NCBI GenBank assembly: GCA_024752435.1 | Contig: CP103032.1 | Coordinates: forward strand, 62,001-126,000 | DNA length: 64,000 nt | From: Allantophomopsis cytisporea | Taxonomy: Eukaryota; Ascomycota; Leotiomycetes; Phacidiales; Phacidiaceae | Direction of reading: 5' to 3' | Shown here: positions 12,316 to 23,411 of the stretch, piece after piece | How positions within the stretch are numbered: the stretch's first letter is position 1 | How the letters are laid out: the number at the start of each line of letters is the position of its first letter | The notes under the pieces: model-generated | What the model was told of the DNA's origin: nothing | Seen by the model: only the letters and a program-made list of their open reading frames with translations | The model's database searches: none | Position numbers and translations under genes: made by a program

Positions 12316-13722
12316 ATGAGTTCTACACAAACGCAGACCATGAAGGCTGTTGTCTATCAAGGTAGGGTGTCAAAACATGTTCGCAGTGCAATTCTAACTG
12401 TTCAAAGAGCCCTTCAAGGTTACTATTGAAGAGCGTCCTCTTCCTAAGATCCAGCATCCTGATGATGTCCTTGTTAAAGTTACAACAGCATGTATCTGCG
12501 GTTCTGGTGCGTAGTATTCAACATGACCACCTGTAAACATGCTCATTCTTTTAGATCTTCATATGTACCAAGGCAGAACTGCAGCGCAAGGTGGTCTTTG
12601 CTTTGGTAAGTTCCCATCATCTACCTCTTTCCATGTGCAAGTTAACAAAATCCAGGTCATGAGAACATGGGCATCATAACCGAAGTAGGAGCCGGCGTCT
12701 CACTACTCAAAAAGGGAGACAGAGTAGTAATGCCCTTCAATGTCGCCGACGGCCGCTGCCGGAACTGCGAAGAAGGCCGAACGGCCTTCTGCACGGGTGT
12801 GAATCCCGGCTTCGCAGGCGGTGCCTACGGCTATGTTGCCATGGGGCCTTATCCCGGCGGCCAAGCCCAATTCCTCCGCGTGCCATACGCTGATTTCAAC
12901 TGCTTGAAGCTTCCGCCTGGAAAGGAGCACGAGGCTGATTTTGCGCTGTTGGCGGACATCTTCCCGACGGGCTGGCACGGCTTGGTGCTCAGCGGCTTTC
13001 AGCCGGGTGAGACGGTTGCTGTGTTTGGGGCTGGGCCGGTGGGCATGATGGCGGCTTATTCGGGGATTTTGCGGGGTGCGAGCAAGGTCTTTGTTGTGGA
13101 TCAGGTTAAGGAGCGATTGACACAGGCGGAGAAGATTGGTTGTGTGCCTATCGATTTTTCCAAGGGGGACGCAGTTGACCAGATTGTCAAGATTAATGGA
13201 GGAATGGTGGATAGGAGTGTTGATGCTGTTGGATATCAGGCTAATGATCAGGGCGGTAAGAAGGAAGCACCAAGTGCCGTTTTGGAGAGCTGCATCAAGG
13301 TGACCAGACCTTGTGGTACGTTTCCCTTGCAAGTATTTGTTCCAGAATTCATAACTAATCGAATAGGGGGCATTGGTGTTCCTGGACTTTATGTTCCATC
13401 TGATCCTGGAGCTCCCGACTCCAACAGCAGTCAAGGAATGCTTCTCATTTCTTTTGGAAAGCTTTTCGAAAAGGTACCCTTCTCGTCCCTCCCTTTAGAA
13501 TATCACTAAATGATTTAGGGCCTTTCCATTGGCACGGGTCAGTGTAATGTCAAGAAGTACAATCGTTATTTGAGAGATATGATCATCTCTGGAGTTGCCA
13601 AGCCATCTTTCGTGGTGTCACACAACATCTCTCTTGAGGAAGCCCCGGAGGCATATGTTAAATTCGATAAGAGACAAGATGGATATACGAAGGTGTTGAT
13701 ACATCCAAATGGAGAGTTTTGA
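12316..13722 (+). CDS. Zn-dependent, glutathione-independent formaldehyde/alcohol dehydrogenase
   Basis: Six exons (12316-12361, 12408-12506, 12555-12605, 12656-13315, 13367-13473, 13519-13722) join in phase to 388 aa. The protein is a cytosolic medium-chain dehydrogenase of the Pseudomonas formaldehyde dismutase/dehydrogenase type, oxidising small aldehydes or alcohols with tightly bound NAD. Visible residues are the catalytic zinc ligands Cys46 (CICGSD) and His67 (GHENMG), the Asp in LLADIFPTGWHG (Asp166), and the Rossmann motif VFGAGPVG. The structural zinc loop has Cys100, Cys103 and Cys111, but the position where the bacterial enzyme has Cys97 is Asp97. GGAYGYV and YADFN are further family blocks. 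A CreA-like inverted repeat lies upstream. The physiological substrate is not decided by sequence. Confidence 0.9.
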
Positions 13723-14346
13723 TGATGCAATGATTAGTTAATCAATTCAAATGACAAAAATTATCAGTGTTATGGATGGTAGCACTGTGTTCGTAAACAT
13801 TGATGCAGAAGGGTACAAAACTCTATTCTTTCCTCAAAGTATTTTCCTCTAGAATATCGAAGATAGCATACATCTTGTTTCTTGACACCGAGAAATCTAC
13901 TTAAGAACTCGAAAGAAACAGAGCAAAACGCAAAACAACTACACTTCCAGAAGTAAGCTTTAGTATTTTGTATTGATATAATCTCTCTTCGTTAGTGTAG
14001 CTCTACTAAGTATTAGATGAAAACAGATCTCTCTGCCCACCCTATATCATGATAGAAAGCAGACCGGTATTCTATACTTCTTTTATTGTTTAATATTATG
14101 TATAGGTATTGATGTTGATAGTAATAACAATATGAACTGTTCGTCTTGCTAGACTATAAATAATGATGATATCCCTCCGATTCCCTGAGGTGACTATTCC
14201 TATCTTATCGGCTCGGTCAGATTGCCAAAGTACGTTATCGATCACTACGCAATGGCAACGGACAAGAAAAGTAAACATATACGTCCACCGTGAAATGTCC
14301 AAACATTTTCGACACAGCATCTCCTCACCATAAGATTCTTGTTACG
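13723..14346. other. Intergenic
   Basis: Spacer between two plus-strand genes; AT-rich, no coding signal or notable repeat seen. It should hold the dehydrogenase 3' end and the promoter of the next gene. Confidence 0.5.
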
Positions 14347-15539
14347 ATGAATTCTTACGGCGAAGGTCCTTCCAAAAAGGCTATTCCACCTGACAAGTCC
14401 ATTGTTGCGCCCCCGGAACCAATGAAGCAAGTGCAAAAGATACTTAATCTGATTCGGCAGAAACGTGACGGCAAACGCATCGTCGAACCTGAATGGCTTT
14501 CACTTAGATTAGGACGTGAGGAATACACTGATTTGCATTTTCGGCTCGAGAACGAGGAATCTCTGTGGGAATTTATTGAAAACACAATTAGGTGGGTACT
14601 AACGGTGTGTTCACTTTGAGAATGTACATTAACAACATACTTAGGTACGACTACAGTTCCTTCACGGGAACTCTAGTCGTACGAATGAGCCCTTCTTCGC
14701 AGTTGCACGTAGTGTTCAACGTGGGAGGGCAACAACAGATAACGAAGAGTTTGGAGAATTTCGCAGAGGCTGAAGGTCGATCAGCAGCTTTTGCTTGAAA
14801 GATCAAATTCCATGGATCTTGCAGATTGGAGCTTGGTGCTAATGGCACTATCCGATCTCCTGACATAACCTTTAAACACCGCGACGCCCGCTGGCCAGGT
14901 GTGATCATCGAAATCTCATTTTCTCAGAAGAGCAGGGATCTACCATACCTAGCTGACGGTTACATCCTCGAGACAGATGGAGGCGTTCGTGTTGTTGTAG
15001 CATTGGATGTCGATTACGCAACACACAAAGGCACTATTTCGATATGGCGTCCAGAATACGTTGCAAATGGGCATTCACGGGACCTTGAAGCAGCTCAGAC
15101 AGTAAATATCCAGGTATTTATCACTTCGAACATTGCACTGTTGAATAACAATGGCTAGGTCTTTAAAAACGAATCTGGAGCTCCAAACCTCACTCCGGGT
15201 GCAGGACTGAGGCTTGAGCTAAAAGACTTTGCTCCTGAAGAGCTAGCTGAGGGCGTGACCGGTTCCATTCTTATCGATTCTAAGACATTGTGCCAATTTC
15301 TTGACGAAGCAGAGGAAGCAGAGGAAGATTGTAAGCAACAGCGAGGATTTGCGCCTCTCTTGCGCCCAAACACAAATAAAAATCGACGGGAACGTACGCC
15401 ACCTGAAGAACTTGATTCCAAGGATGAGGGAAAGTTTTCAAAGGAGGAGCAACTATTTGAAATGCGAGCCTCAAATCAAGACAGCTCATTCAAATCATTT
15501 CTGTCAGATATGGAGGAAGGAGAAGAAGATGCTATGTAA
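14347..15539 (+). CDS. Fungal orphan with PD-(D/E)XK-like core; in-frame TGA, possibly broken
   Basis: Exons 14347-14591, 14645-15113 and 15159-15539 join in phase to a 364-codon frame, interrupted by a TGA at 14796-14798. The core PDITFKH...WPGVIIEISFSQK, then LADGYILETDGG and VVALDVDY...ISIWRPE, matches a widespread fungal family I remember as uncharacterised. Its Asp...E-x-S pattern after a strand recalls PD-(D/E)XK nuclease folds; that assignment is inference. The C-terminus from about residue 270 is acidic and low in complexity. Reading continues in the same frame on both sides of the TGA (GRSAAFA before, KIKFHGSCRLELG after). I found no donor/acceptor pair that removes the stop, keeps phase and spares the core. 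Either this allele is a recent pseudogene, there is a base error, or only a 5' fragment is made. Confidence 0.6.
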
Positions 15540-17169
15540 GAGCTTCAGTGATCCACGAGTCTTTGATGATTGCGAGGTCTTGAATTCCCCAAGTTTCCTG
15601 TAATGCTCAACCTGCCAGGATGCATTTCCCGGAATTTATTTGGCCTTCTTCGACTCAGCGCATTTCCTTCTACAGTTCGACTGCGATTTTAGTTTCACCG
15701 AGAAAGCCAGCAGAATATCTTACTGAAAGACTCCTTTCATTCAAAAAGCTTCTTTCGTTCTCTCAGTTCAGATCAGGCTCGAGTTATGCATAGTGCAACA
15801 AGACAAAGCGATTACCTAGCTCATATATCTGAATCGGTCAATGTGACATAGCTGGCGCGTTGCGATATGTTCTGAAGTTCAGGAGGTTACTTGGCACAGA
15901 TTTGTCGGACTATTGTATGAGTTTGACTTGATGCGGTAGATTTTTTCCTGATTTTTTTGTCACTGGTCGAAGCCTGCATTTCCTCTTTGGAGTTTGGTGG
16001 ATTGGGGAGTTCTGGAAGATACTTATGTCTTTTGCTAGTCAATGAAAAATAACTTCTATGAACATGAGCTACCAAATTTGATTTCAAATAATACAAATTG
16101 ACTACATAACCCGAAAGCTACGAGGACGTGATTTGATAGCACAGGATGAGAGCATGACATCGTCACTGTACAAGTTTAAAAGCTTACCCTTTGATAGGTT
16201 TTCAAACAAAGAAGAAATTCGTGAGGGATCTAGATCGAGAACTGAATACTCGACTTGAAGAAAGGATGCAGAAAAGGGCAAATGTTACTCCATTTACTGG
16301 AAGTCGACGCGCAGACATTATTGAAGCGGTTTTGGTTATGATGCTCGTGAACTACCGGATGATCGCAGTCATACTAACCAATAAGTCAAGCCAATTGATA
16401 AGATAATTTGAGTGATTAGGCACTTTGTGTAACCTCTATCACATGATGCTACATAATGCTGAAGTTATCATCGCATTTGCACGAGGCCCAGTCTCAACCA
16501 GACAAGGACATTAAGTGAAGCACAGCTTGACAATACATCAGCATTTTCCAACTAGTCTTAAATTACGCAAAGTTCAATAGCAAATCGCAACCTTACACTC
16601 GTTGGTAGTCCATAACGTAGAACAACTGATGATATTGGGCTGGCAAGCATTAAGGCTGTGCAATTTCTTCGACATAAAGTGCCTTGACAAAATCTGGCAA
16701 AATCTGACAAAATATGGTGTCAAAACCCTGTGGGTTGCAAGATTCAGCGACAAATCTCGGTGACAAAATCCGACGAAAAACGCCAACGACAAAACCTGAT
16801 GGCAAAATTAGAATTATTGGCAGCAATCTTACTGCAGATGATGATGTTGCATGGGCTATCTTGCCAGGGTATTCTCACCAATGGCTACACATGCACAGTT
16901 ACAGCCTCGTAATCCATCGCATAGGCGAGTATAAGAAGGTAAGATCTGGTATGACCGCCAATGAATGTCTCGTTGTTCTTTTAAAGATTTTGCTGTTCTT
17001 TTAAATCAAAATCCACTTGAAAGCATAATATCTCAAATCCCCTCCAGAAACAAAAGATACTCTAAAAGGGGAATAAACACCAATGACACCATACCAGTAA
17101 GGCCTTGGTGCAAGGGAGTCATCTCAGCAGTCGTCCACTTGATTGTTTATTACCTTTTCATATTCCGAC
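15540..17169. other. Intergenic with a degenerate GACAAAATC repeat
   Basis: No gene is recognised. A degenerate repeat lies at 16685-16810. The stretch before 17170 is the promoter and leader of the Clr5-domain gene. Confidence 0.5.
16685..16810. repeat. Degenerate tandem GACAAAATC motif
   Basis: About eight copies of a 9-11-nt unit close to YGACAAAATC (for example near 16685, 16705, 16747, 16760 and 16785) are spread over 126 bp with irregular spacing. The array precedes the Clr5-domain gene by about 360 bp. No function is known. Confidence 0.5.
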
Positions 17170-19114
17170 ATGGCCTCCGCAACACGGCGAATTCCCCGGA
17201 GCGAGTGGGACCATTGGAAGGATACTATATTGGCTCTTACCTCCGAGAACACACTTACAGATATAATGGCCAAGATGAAGGACAAGCATCAATTCACTGC
17301 GAGGTATACCAAACTCTTCATGGACTCTTTTCCTTATTCAACTCAATAACGATTTACCTCAGCCGTTCGCAGTACGAAACACAACTTGATACCTGGAAAA
17401 ACCGCAAGAATCTTAAAAGGGATGAGTGGGCAGTTATACTTAAAGTCCTGGACCAGCTTGGCTCTAAACACATAAAAGCCAGGATATTGATCTCTGGTAG
17501 ACCTGTTCCTATCAGTAGAATTCAACGAGCGAGGCGATACTGCAAGAGCGAACTTGTGAATTCAAAAAGCGGTACGTTTCAAGTTGCTATGTCGCTGCTA
17601 TGGACCGCGAAATACTGCAGCTGACAGTGCTTCCAAAGAACTCTCGACCGGTTTCCGGAATGTTTGCATTGAGATATTAGGGGCTGATGGAAAGTGGACC
17701 CCTTATACGAACCTCGACGATGACAATAGTGATGTGGACCATTTACGTGCTGGAAACCTTGCTGCAGCTCCATCACCATTATCCCAAGCCTTGGATGGTG
17801 ATATATTTGACTCCACCGGTCCCGGATTTGAAGACGCACCAAACCACCACATGGATAATGATTCTAATCTTTTCGGCTTACAAATGGAAGAATACCCCGA
17901 TCCCAGTTTCGAAGAGACACTACCAAACCACCAAGTTGATAATAATTCCGATGTTTCTGGCATAAAAATGACAGAATACAGAGACTTCTTCAATATTTCT
18001 GGTGCTCAAAATTTCTGTTTTGATTTTGTCGGCGAAGAGTCTTTGCCACTCCACCTGAGCGACCCACTGCCGTCTAGCCTGTCAATGGCAATGGTCCAAC
18101 CATATTCACAGCAGGAACTGTCAGATTTTCCTGGGACTGATGCTGCGTTGTCTTTCCAATGGGAAAATTCTTCTAACCAACTGTCTTCTACCGGGCCTTT
18201 CGATTTTCAGAATCAGGCACATTACGTGCCATGTGACTTACCACTTGGACAATTTGAAGATCATGTACAAACTCAAGGTATATATGTTTCATAAGGTTCA
18301 AATGTTTCCGATATTGGTCTTGCAGACCTTTTTCGCTTGAAACCCACTTCCAAGTTCATTATTTATATAACATTATCCCTTTGGATGCCATCTCTATTCA
18401 CACTGTTCATATAACCTTGGGCCTTTGGATAGTAATTCTATTTACGTTATCTCTACACCTTAGTTCCTTGAATGGAGCCTCCATGGACATTATCACTATA
18501 TCCTGCTCCTTTGGATGCCACTTCTACGGATCCCAAGGACTTATCCTATGGACTTATCCTATGGACTTATCCCATGGACTTATCCCATGGACTTATCCTA
18601 TGGACTTATCCCATGGATGTTATCCCATGGACTTATCCCATGGATGTTATCCCATGGACTTATCCCATGGATGTTATCCCGTAGATTTTATTCCATGGAC
18701 GTTCTTTCCGTGTACCTTGTATTATTATGGGTACTATTCCTCTGTATATTTCCCCAACATATCACTCCTATCAAACATTATTTACAAGGGTACTTGTTTT
18801 CAAAGGCTATTTCCTTTCGAGAGTTATTATCATTTTCAAAACAAATTATTCCTAATTCTAACTCCTTTCCAGGAATCTATCGGAGAACCCGATCTCACAA
18901 ACCCGCAGGATCCCTTGTGGCTTATGCAGTTGACAATCCGATTTTATTCTCCCCTGAATATGCTACATCATTTGTAGCAACAAACAACGAAACGCACAGT
19001 GACCAACAGCCATCGCATGCGACATCCCCGTTACAGATCCGGAAACGTCTGCCGAACATCTATATGAGGGAGGACTTTCCAACCGATGATCATGGAAGCA
19101 TCGAAAACTGGTAG
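17170..19114 (+). CDS. Clr5-domain protein, putative regulator
   Basis: Exons 17170-17303, 17363-17571, 17621-18277 and probably 18873-19114 give 413 aa in phase. The N-terminal 60 residues are a Clr5 domain: IPRSEWDHWKDTIL, a helix ending KHQFTAS, then RSQYETQLDTWKNRKN across intron 1. Clr5 domains are found at the N-terminus of many filamentous-fungal proteins and may bind nucleic acid; most are uncharacterised. The rest is acidic, Asn/Ser/Gln/Pro-rich and without other domains, as in transcription activators. It holds a duplicated block (PNHHMDNDSNLFGLQMEEY and PNHQVDNNSDVSGIKMTEY). The 3' end is less sure: intron 3 would be 595 nt and contains a minisatellite, or translation may end in an alternative exon near 18414. 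Confidence 0.65.
18536..18680. repeat. 13/14-bp minisatellite in the Clr5 gene
   Basis: About ten copies of ATGGACTTATCCY (13 bp). In the second half they alternate with a 14-bp variant, ATGGATGTTATCCC, giving a 27-bp higher-order unit. Looser relatives extend from about 18370 to 18715. Most likely it is inside intron 3. Confidence 0.9.
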
Positions 19115-20931
19115 CATTGCACATTTTCTGAAACTGTTCAACTACCGCTCTTCTTCTGAACCTTCACAGATCGACAGTGGGGTAGTGTACGCCGCTTTGA
19201 GGCAGTACCATTTTCAGAGAGGCACTCTGATGCGACGATGGATCAGTCTTCTCCGAGCCTCGACCTGCTGCTCCCATTGACGCTTTTTGCAGGGTACTCT
19301 TCAGAAGTCTCAACAAGAGGAGCACAACGTGGTCTATATTCTCTTAAGAATAGCCTTTAGACATCCTCTCGCTAGATTTCTTGCAATTGCACTGAGTAAC
19401 AAAGTCTAGCCTGCGAATCAGAGCTGCAAGAGGTTTCGTTGCAATTGTGGTATTTTAGAGCTGTTGTAAAATGATTGTGAGGTGTGATCAAGACAGCCGC
19501 AAAGAATGAGCATGGAATTTACTTAGTTTACGTGAAGGAATGACGAAAAGGAAGGTTGGGCGCAATGTCAAACACTTGCATTTACTTCTTTTGAAGATCA
19601 GAGATGATATTACATACATAAAGAATTAATGAAAAGATCAAACTGATGTATGGTAACACGTAAATCGGCCGTACATACCTACATGAACTTCTTATCCATC
19701 TCTATTCCCAATCGCGTTCCCAAGGCTGAGAATGATATTTTCAAGTTGAACTCTTACTTTGTGATGCCAAAACTGATCTAACTTCCAGCTTACCCTCGTC
19801 GCAGCCTCTTTGCTGTATATATATAGAGGCGATATAAGCCTAATCACCCACGTTTGACATGGATACCAAGTTCTTATTGCTTAGATCTTGTGTCACTTAT
19901 CTTCATGTGTCTATTGATGGACTCATGGAGAAGAGGACTGGAAGATGAAAATATTGTGAACACCAATGCTTTACACACTTCCTCTACCTCGACCCTCTGT
20001 AAACTCAATATGGGAGCAACACGATAACGGGTGGTCAGAATGTAGGTCTATTAATTATAAGTGCGTTCATCATGTCTCTAATATTGAGATCTTTATTGAG
20101 CCACACATAGCTCATAATAAGCTTTTGTGATATGTTCATCATGCAGCCATGAGGTTCTAAGAGCTGAAATCAAGATGAGAACTAGTCGTCCACCGAAGTA
20201 CTTGATGCGCTGCTATGCCAGTCTACGTCGTTGTTGCTATCGATCAACGTGATTCTTTCTTCATCTTGAACGAAAGACATATAACCTCTTTGACTGCCCC
20301 TATTGGAGTGGAGATTTTTGGTGTAGATTTAGTTGTTATTTGCCCCGAAAAACGGCATATAAGTGTTGGCAGTTTGCTGGGAGAGACAATCCCATTATTT
20401 CTCTCGGAGCTGTGATCGAAAATCCAATCTCGGCTTCGTGAATTCAATACAGCATACGTATCTGACACGGAATTTTTGCTTTGTATTCTGTCTGTCTATG
20501 TATCTATATATTCATTGTTCAGACGAATTGCTCTTGAAACAAAGACACAATAGACTTGTTCTGCACTTAGGCGCTCGAAGTTATACTTCTTTCTTTCATC
20601 ATCCAATAAAACACAAAGACATTAACTTTTTTAGACACTCTACCGAGGGGTAGCTGCTAGATTCTTTTGTCGGTTCTTTCATCCTCTACTGGACTCTCCT
20701 TTGTTCCAAAATAACCGTCACCTGCTCTTAGACATACCTGGTCGAAGAACAATCCAGACGTGTAGACGAAGAGTCCACAGAAGCATTCCTCTTCTTCTTG
20801 AAATGTCAATAAATGCTTTGGGCTTGTCCTGAAAACTTTACAAAATATTACAATAGGCAGACTCTTGAATAAGAGATCAATCAAAAGCATACTCACAAAC
20901 ATCCCACGTAATCTGTTGCTCTCATAACATC
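19115..20931. other. Intergenic
   Basis: AT-rich spacer of 1.8 kb with only short frames. I see no domain, RNA gene or notable repeat. Confidence 0.5.
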
Positions 20932-21180
20932 ATGTGTGTCATCGACTGGCGACGCTATCTCTACTGCGATCACTCGGAAGTGTATCGTACACGGTACTGC
21001 AAGAATCGAAGCCGTCAATATGCAGCTCACTTTTACGATACCTCCGAATTAGCAGTGTGGGAACTCTGCCCAGTATGCAGACGCGATCAGCAACGGCAAC
21101 GTCGAGAGCGCTATAATCGGTATGGATTGCGCAATGGTCAGCGACGGCATCGTAGCATCTGGGATCGATTCTTTGGATAA
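20932..21180 (+). CDS. Cys/Arg-rich miniprotein, putative zinc binder
   Basis: A single exon codes for 82 aa. Cysteines and a histidine are spaced C2...C12-x-H14...C23...C47-x2-C50, a pattern able to hold one zinc ion. The C-terminal third is strongly basic (RRDQQRQRRERYNRYGLR). Short fungal proteins starting MCxxxxxxYxxCDH and ending CPxCR are common and uncharacterised. There is no signal peptide, so it is probably intracellular. A function cannot be given. It could also be a chance frame, but the Cys spacing and basic tail argue for a real gene. Confidence 0.5.
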   Translation: MCVIDWRRYLYCDHSEVYRTRYCKNRSRQYAAHFYDTSELAVWELCPVCRRDQQRQRRERYNRYGLRNGQRRHRSIWDRFFG

Positions 21181-21869
21181 GGTCTACAAAAGCTTCTTCG
21201 AATCGAGCGCCTAGAGTCCAATCTTGGTGAGTCAATGCAACTCCTGCTTTCTCGTATACAGTTGCTCAGAAGAAGAATTTGAAGTGACTTCATACGAGTG
21301 AACTGAGAAGATGTTAAGTGAATGACCTTAGCTTTGACTGTAGAACACTTTTTCAAGGAGCATTTATCACGAGGATAGCAATATGGCGAGTTCAAAGCCA
21401 TAATTATCTTTCGACAAAATTATAAAGGTATGTGAGAAATGCGAGTCGTTTCTCGCCACACTGAGTGTTCATGTTGCTATATGATCAAAAATTACAATTC
21501 TTAATCTTCAAGATCTATGTCAGTCGCCTAAGGCCTTTTGATCAGAAATATTGCAATTGAAATATTGGTTTAGAATTTATATTATTCTCCATCACCAACC
21601 AATCATGGTGGAGTGGCACATGAAGATGACTGTGAAAAGAAGAGAGAATTAACAAATTTGCACAACAACCCTGTAAAGTTATTTAATCAACAAATTAGTT
21701 GTTGACTGAAAAAGCGGATTGATAAGAGGCCCCACAAAATGCTTTGACCGTTTAGGTATCTCGTCCTCATAGTTGTCTCTCCTAGATACACGACTATTGA
21801 CGCCAATCATCAATCTTATTAATCAGTTTATTTATCCATTCTCTCTGTCGCTGTATTTTGCAATTAAAT
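21181..21869. other. Intergenic
   Basis: Spacer between two plus-strand genes; no coding signal or repeat recognised. Confidence 0.5.
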
Positions 21870-23287
21870 ATGTTCAGCCGCATCATAGTGAGTAATTCTC
21901 TGTCTCTCAAATCTATACTACAGTGAAAACTTTGCTCACGAAAGCTCAGATATCCTCTCACCGCTTCGCTTTCTCATCCATATGTCTCTTTACGACACCG
22001 GTGTTTTCCCAGGTTCTCACTTCGAAAGTGAACGAAAAATTTATGGAAGCTTTCAACTATGCGGACAAGCCTGGTACAATTCAATTTGGTGAATGGATTT
22101 CGATCCTCACCCTTTGTTTAGCTCCTCTCATTGCACATATTGTTGCAGGCGTGCCTCGTCCGGTTTACCTTTCGCTCCGAAAGATTAGATGGCACGATTG
22201 GATCTGCATATACAACCCAACGTCAATATTATGGCGTTACTTTGCTATTACAGACCGACGAATCAGACACAAGGCTTGGAATGTGACTGATATGGCTTCG
22301 AGTAACGCATACTTTTGGACGAGTGACGGTTGGGACGGCTCTGAAGAGATTATGACAAAGAGTCGCGCACTCTGTACGAGGACTCCTGAGCACCAATACA
22401 CCGCCTTGTTTTCCTCTGAATCAGTGCAAACCGTAATCATCGCCGCACAAGGCGCACAGGCAGTCTATACCTTAGTGACTGGTATCATGGCTCTTTATGG
22501 GATTGGAAATCAAGCTTTTGGCGAGTCAATCGCCTTGGACTCGATTTTCACTCCTCTTGCTGTGTTTGGGTTACTAAGACTCTTTGCGGCAATGTGGCTG
22601 ACTGATAGCTATTCTTATGCTGACAAGTCTGATACTGATGAGGGTACAATTATTCCCCTGGTACAGGAGCAAAACGAGCAGAAGGCTTCAACGCCGAGTC
22701 GTTTGGTATTACTGAACACATCTCCTGAAAACCTCTTTTATTCACAGCATTATTGGGGTGCAATAGTACTACGAGTCATGTACATGCTGCCACTCTGTGG
22801 ACTCATGCTGATATGCATCTTTTATACTATTCCAGCTCCTGGAGTGTCTATCGACGATTTCAGTCCACCGACTTTAATACTTGTTACATTTTATATATTC
22901 TTCTTGTTGATATCGATCTTAACTTTCAGCGCCTACTTCCTTCTTGGAAAGTCTACGACGACAGTCATTCCTTGCATGAACTCTACTTTATACAAGGCGT
23001 ACACATGTCTGCTATTTCTTCTGGCACTTGTAGCAATTTTGACTGCTGCAATTTACACAAGAAAAACTGCATGTGGAAAATACACAACTTTTTCTCCGGA
23101 CTCTGACGAAGCTATCTGCAATGGGGCCTCAGTTTCCGCAAACTCTCGTAACGGACTTTTTGGAATAGTATCATATGTTGATAATATGGTAAATTCAACA
23201 AATGGAACGCGCGAAATCGCATATATTGGTCTGGATGGGTGGTGCTCGGGAGTCTTGAATGATACTGCAGTTGAGATTGCTCTATGA
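21870..23287 (+). CDS. Multi-pass membrane protein, fungal orphan
   Basis: An 18-nt first exon (21870-21887, MFSRII) is joined by a 62-nt intron to 21950-23287, giving 451 aa. Without this tiny exon there is no ATG before residue 38. About seven hydrophobic segments are visible, including ISILTLCLAPLIAHI, AVYTLVTGIMALYGI, VMYMLPLCGLMLICIF, LVTFYIFFLLISIL and LLFLLALVAILTAAI. The block NPTSILWRYFAITDRRIR followed by FWTSDGWDG is characteristic of an uncharacterised family in filamentous fungi. The C-terminal half has several NxT/S sites and paired cysteines, fitting an extracellular or lumenal domain. Function is unknown. It is convergent with the MFS gene, with only 124 bp between the stop codons. 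Confidence 0.8.
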
Positions 23288-23411
23288 TCCTGAATCTACG
23301 ATCAGCAGTCATTTTCGGCATCTTGGGCAAACTGACTCCGTAGGGTCTTCAGACAAATGAAATGACAAAACCATAAATCATTAATTTAATTATAATATAC
23401 TCAACATACAA

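Noticed and set aside
12703..13434. 243-aa minus-strand frame
   Set aside because: Antisense to the dehydrogenase; crosses its introns and has no recognisable content.
18381..18977. 198-aa frame covering the minisatellite as a repeat protein
   Set aside because: The repeat is 13 bp and open in more than one frame, so openness comes from the repeat; the upstream exon links better in phase to 18873.
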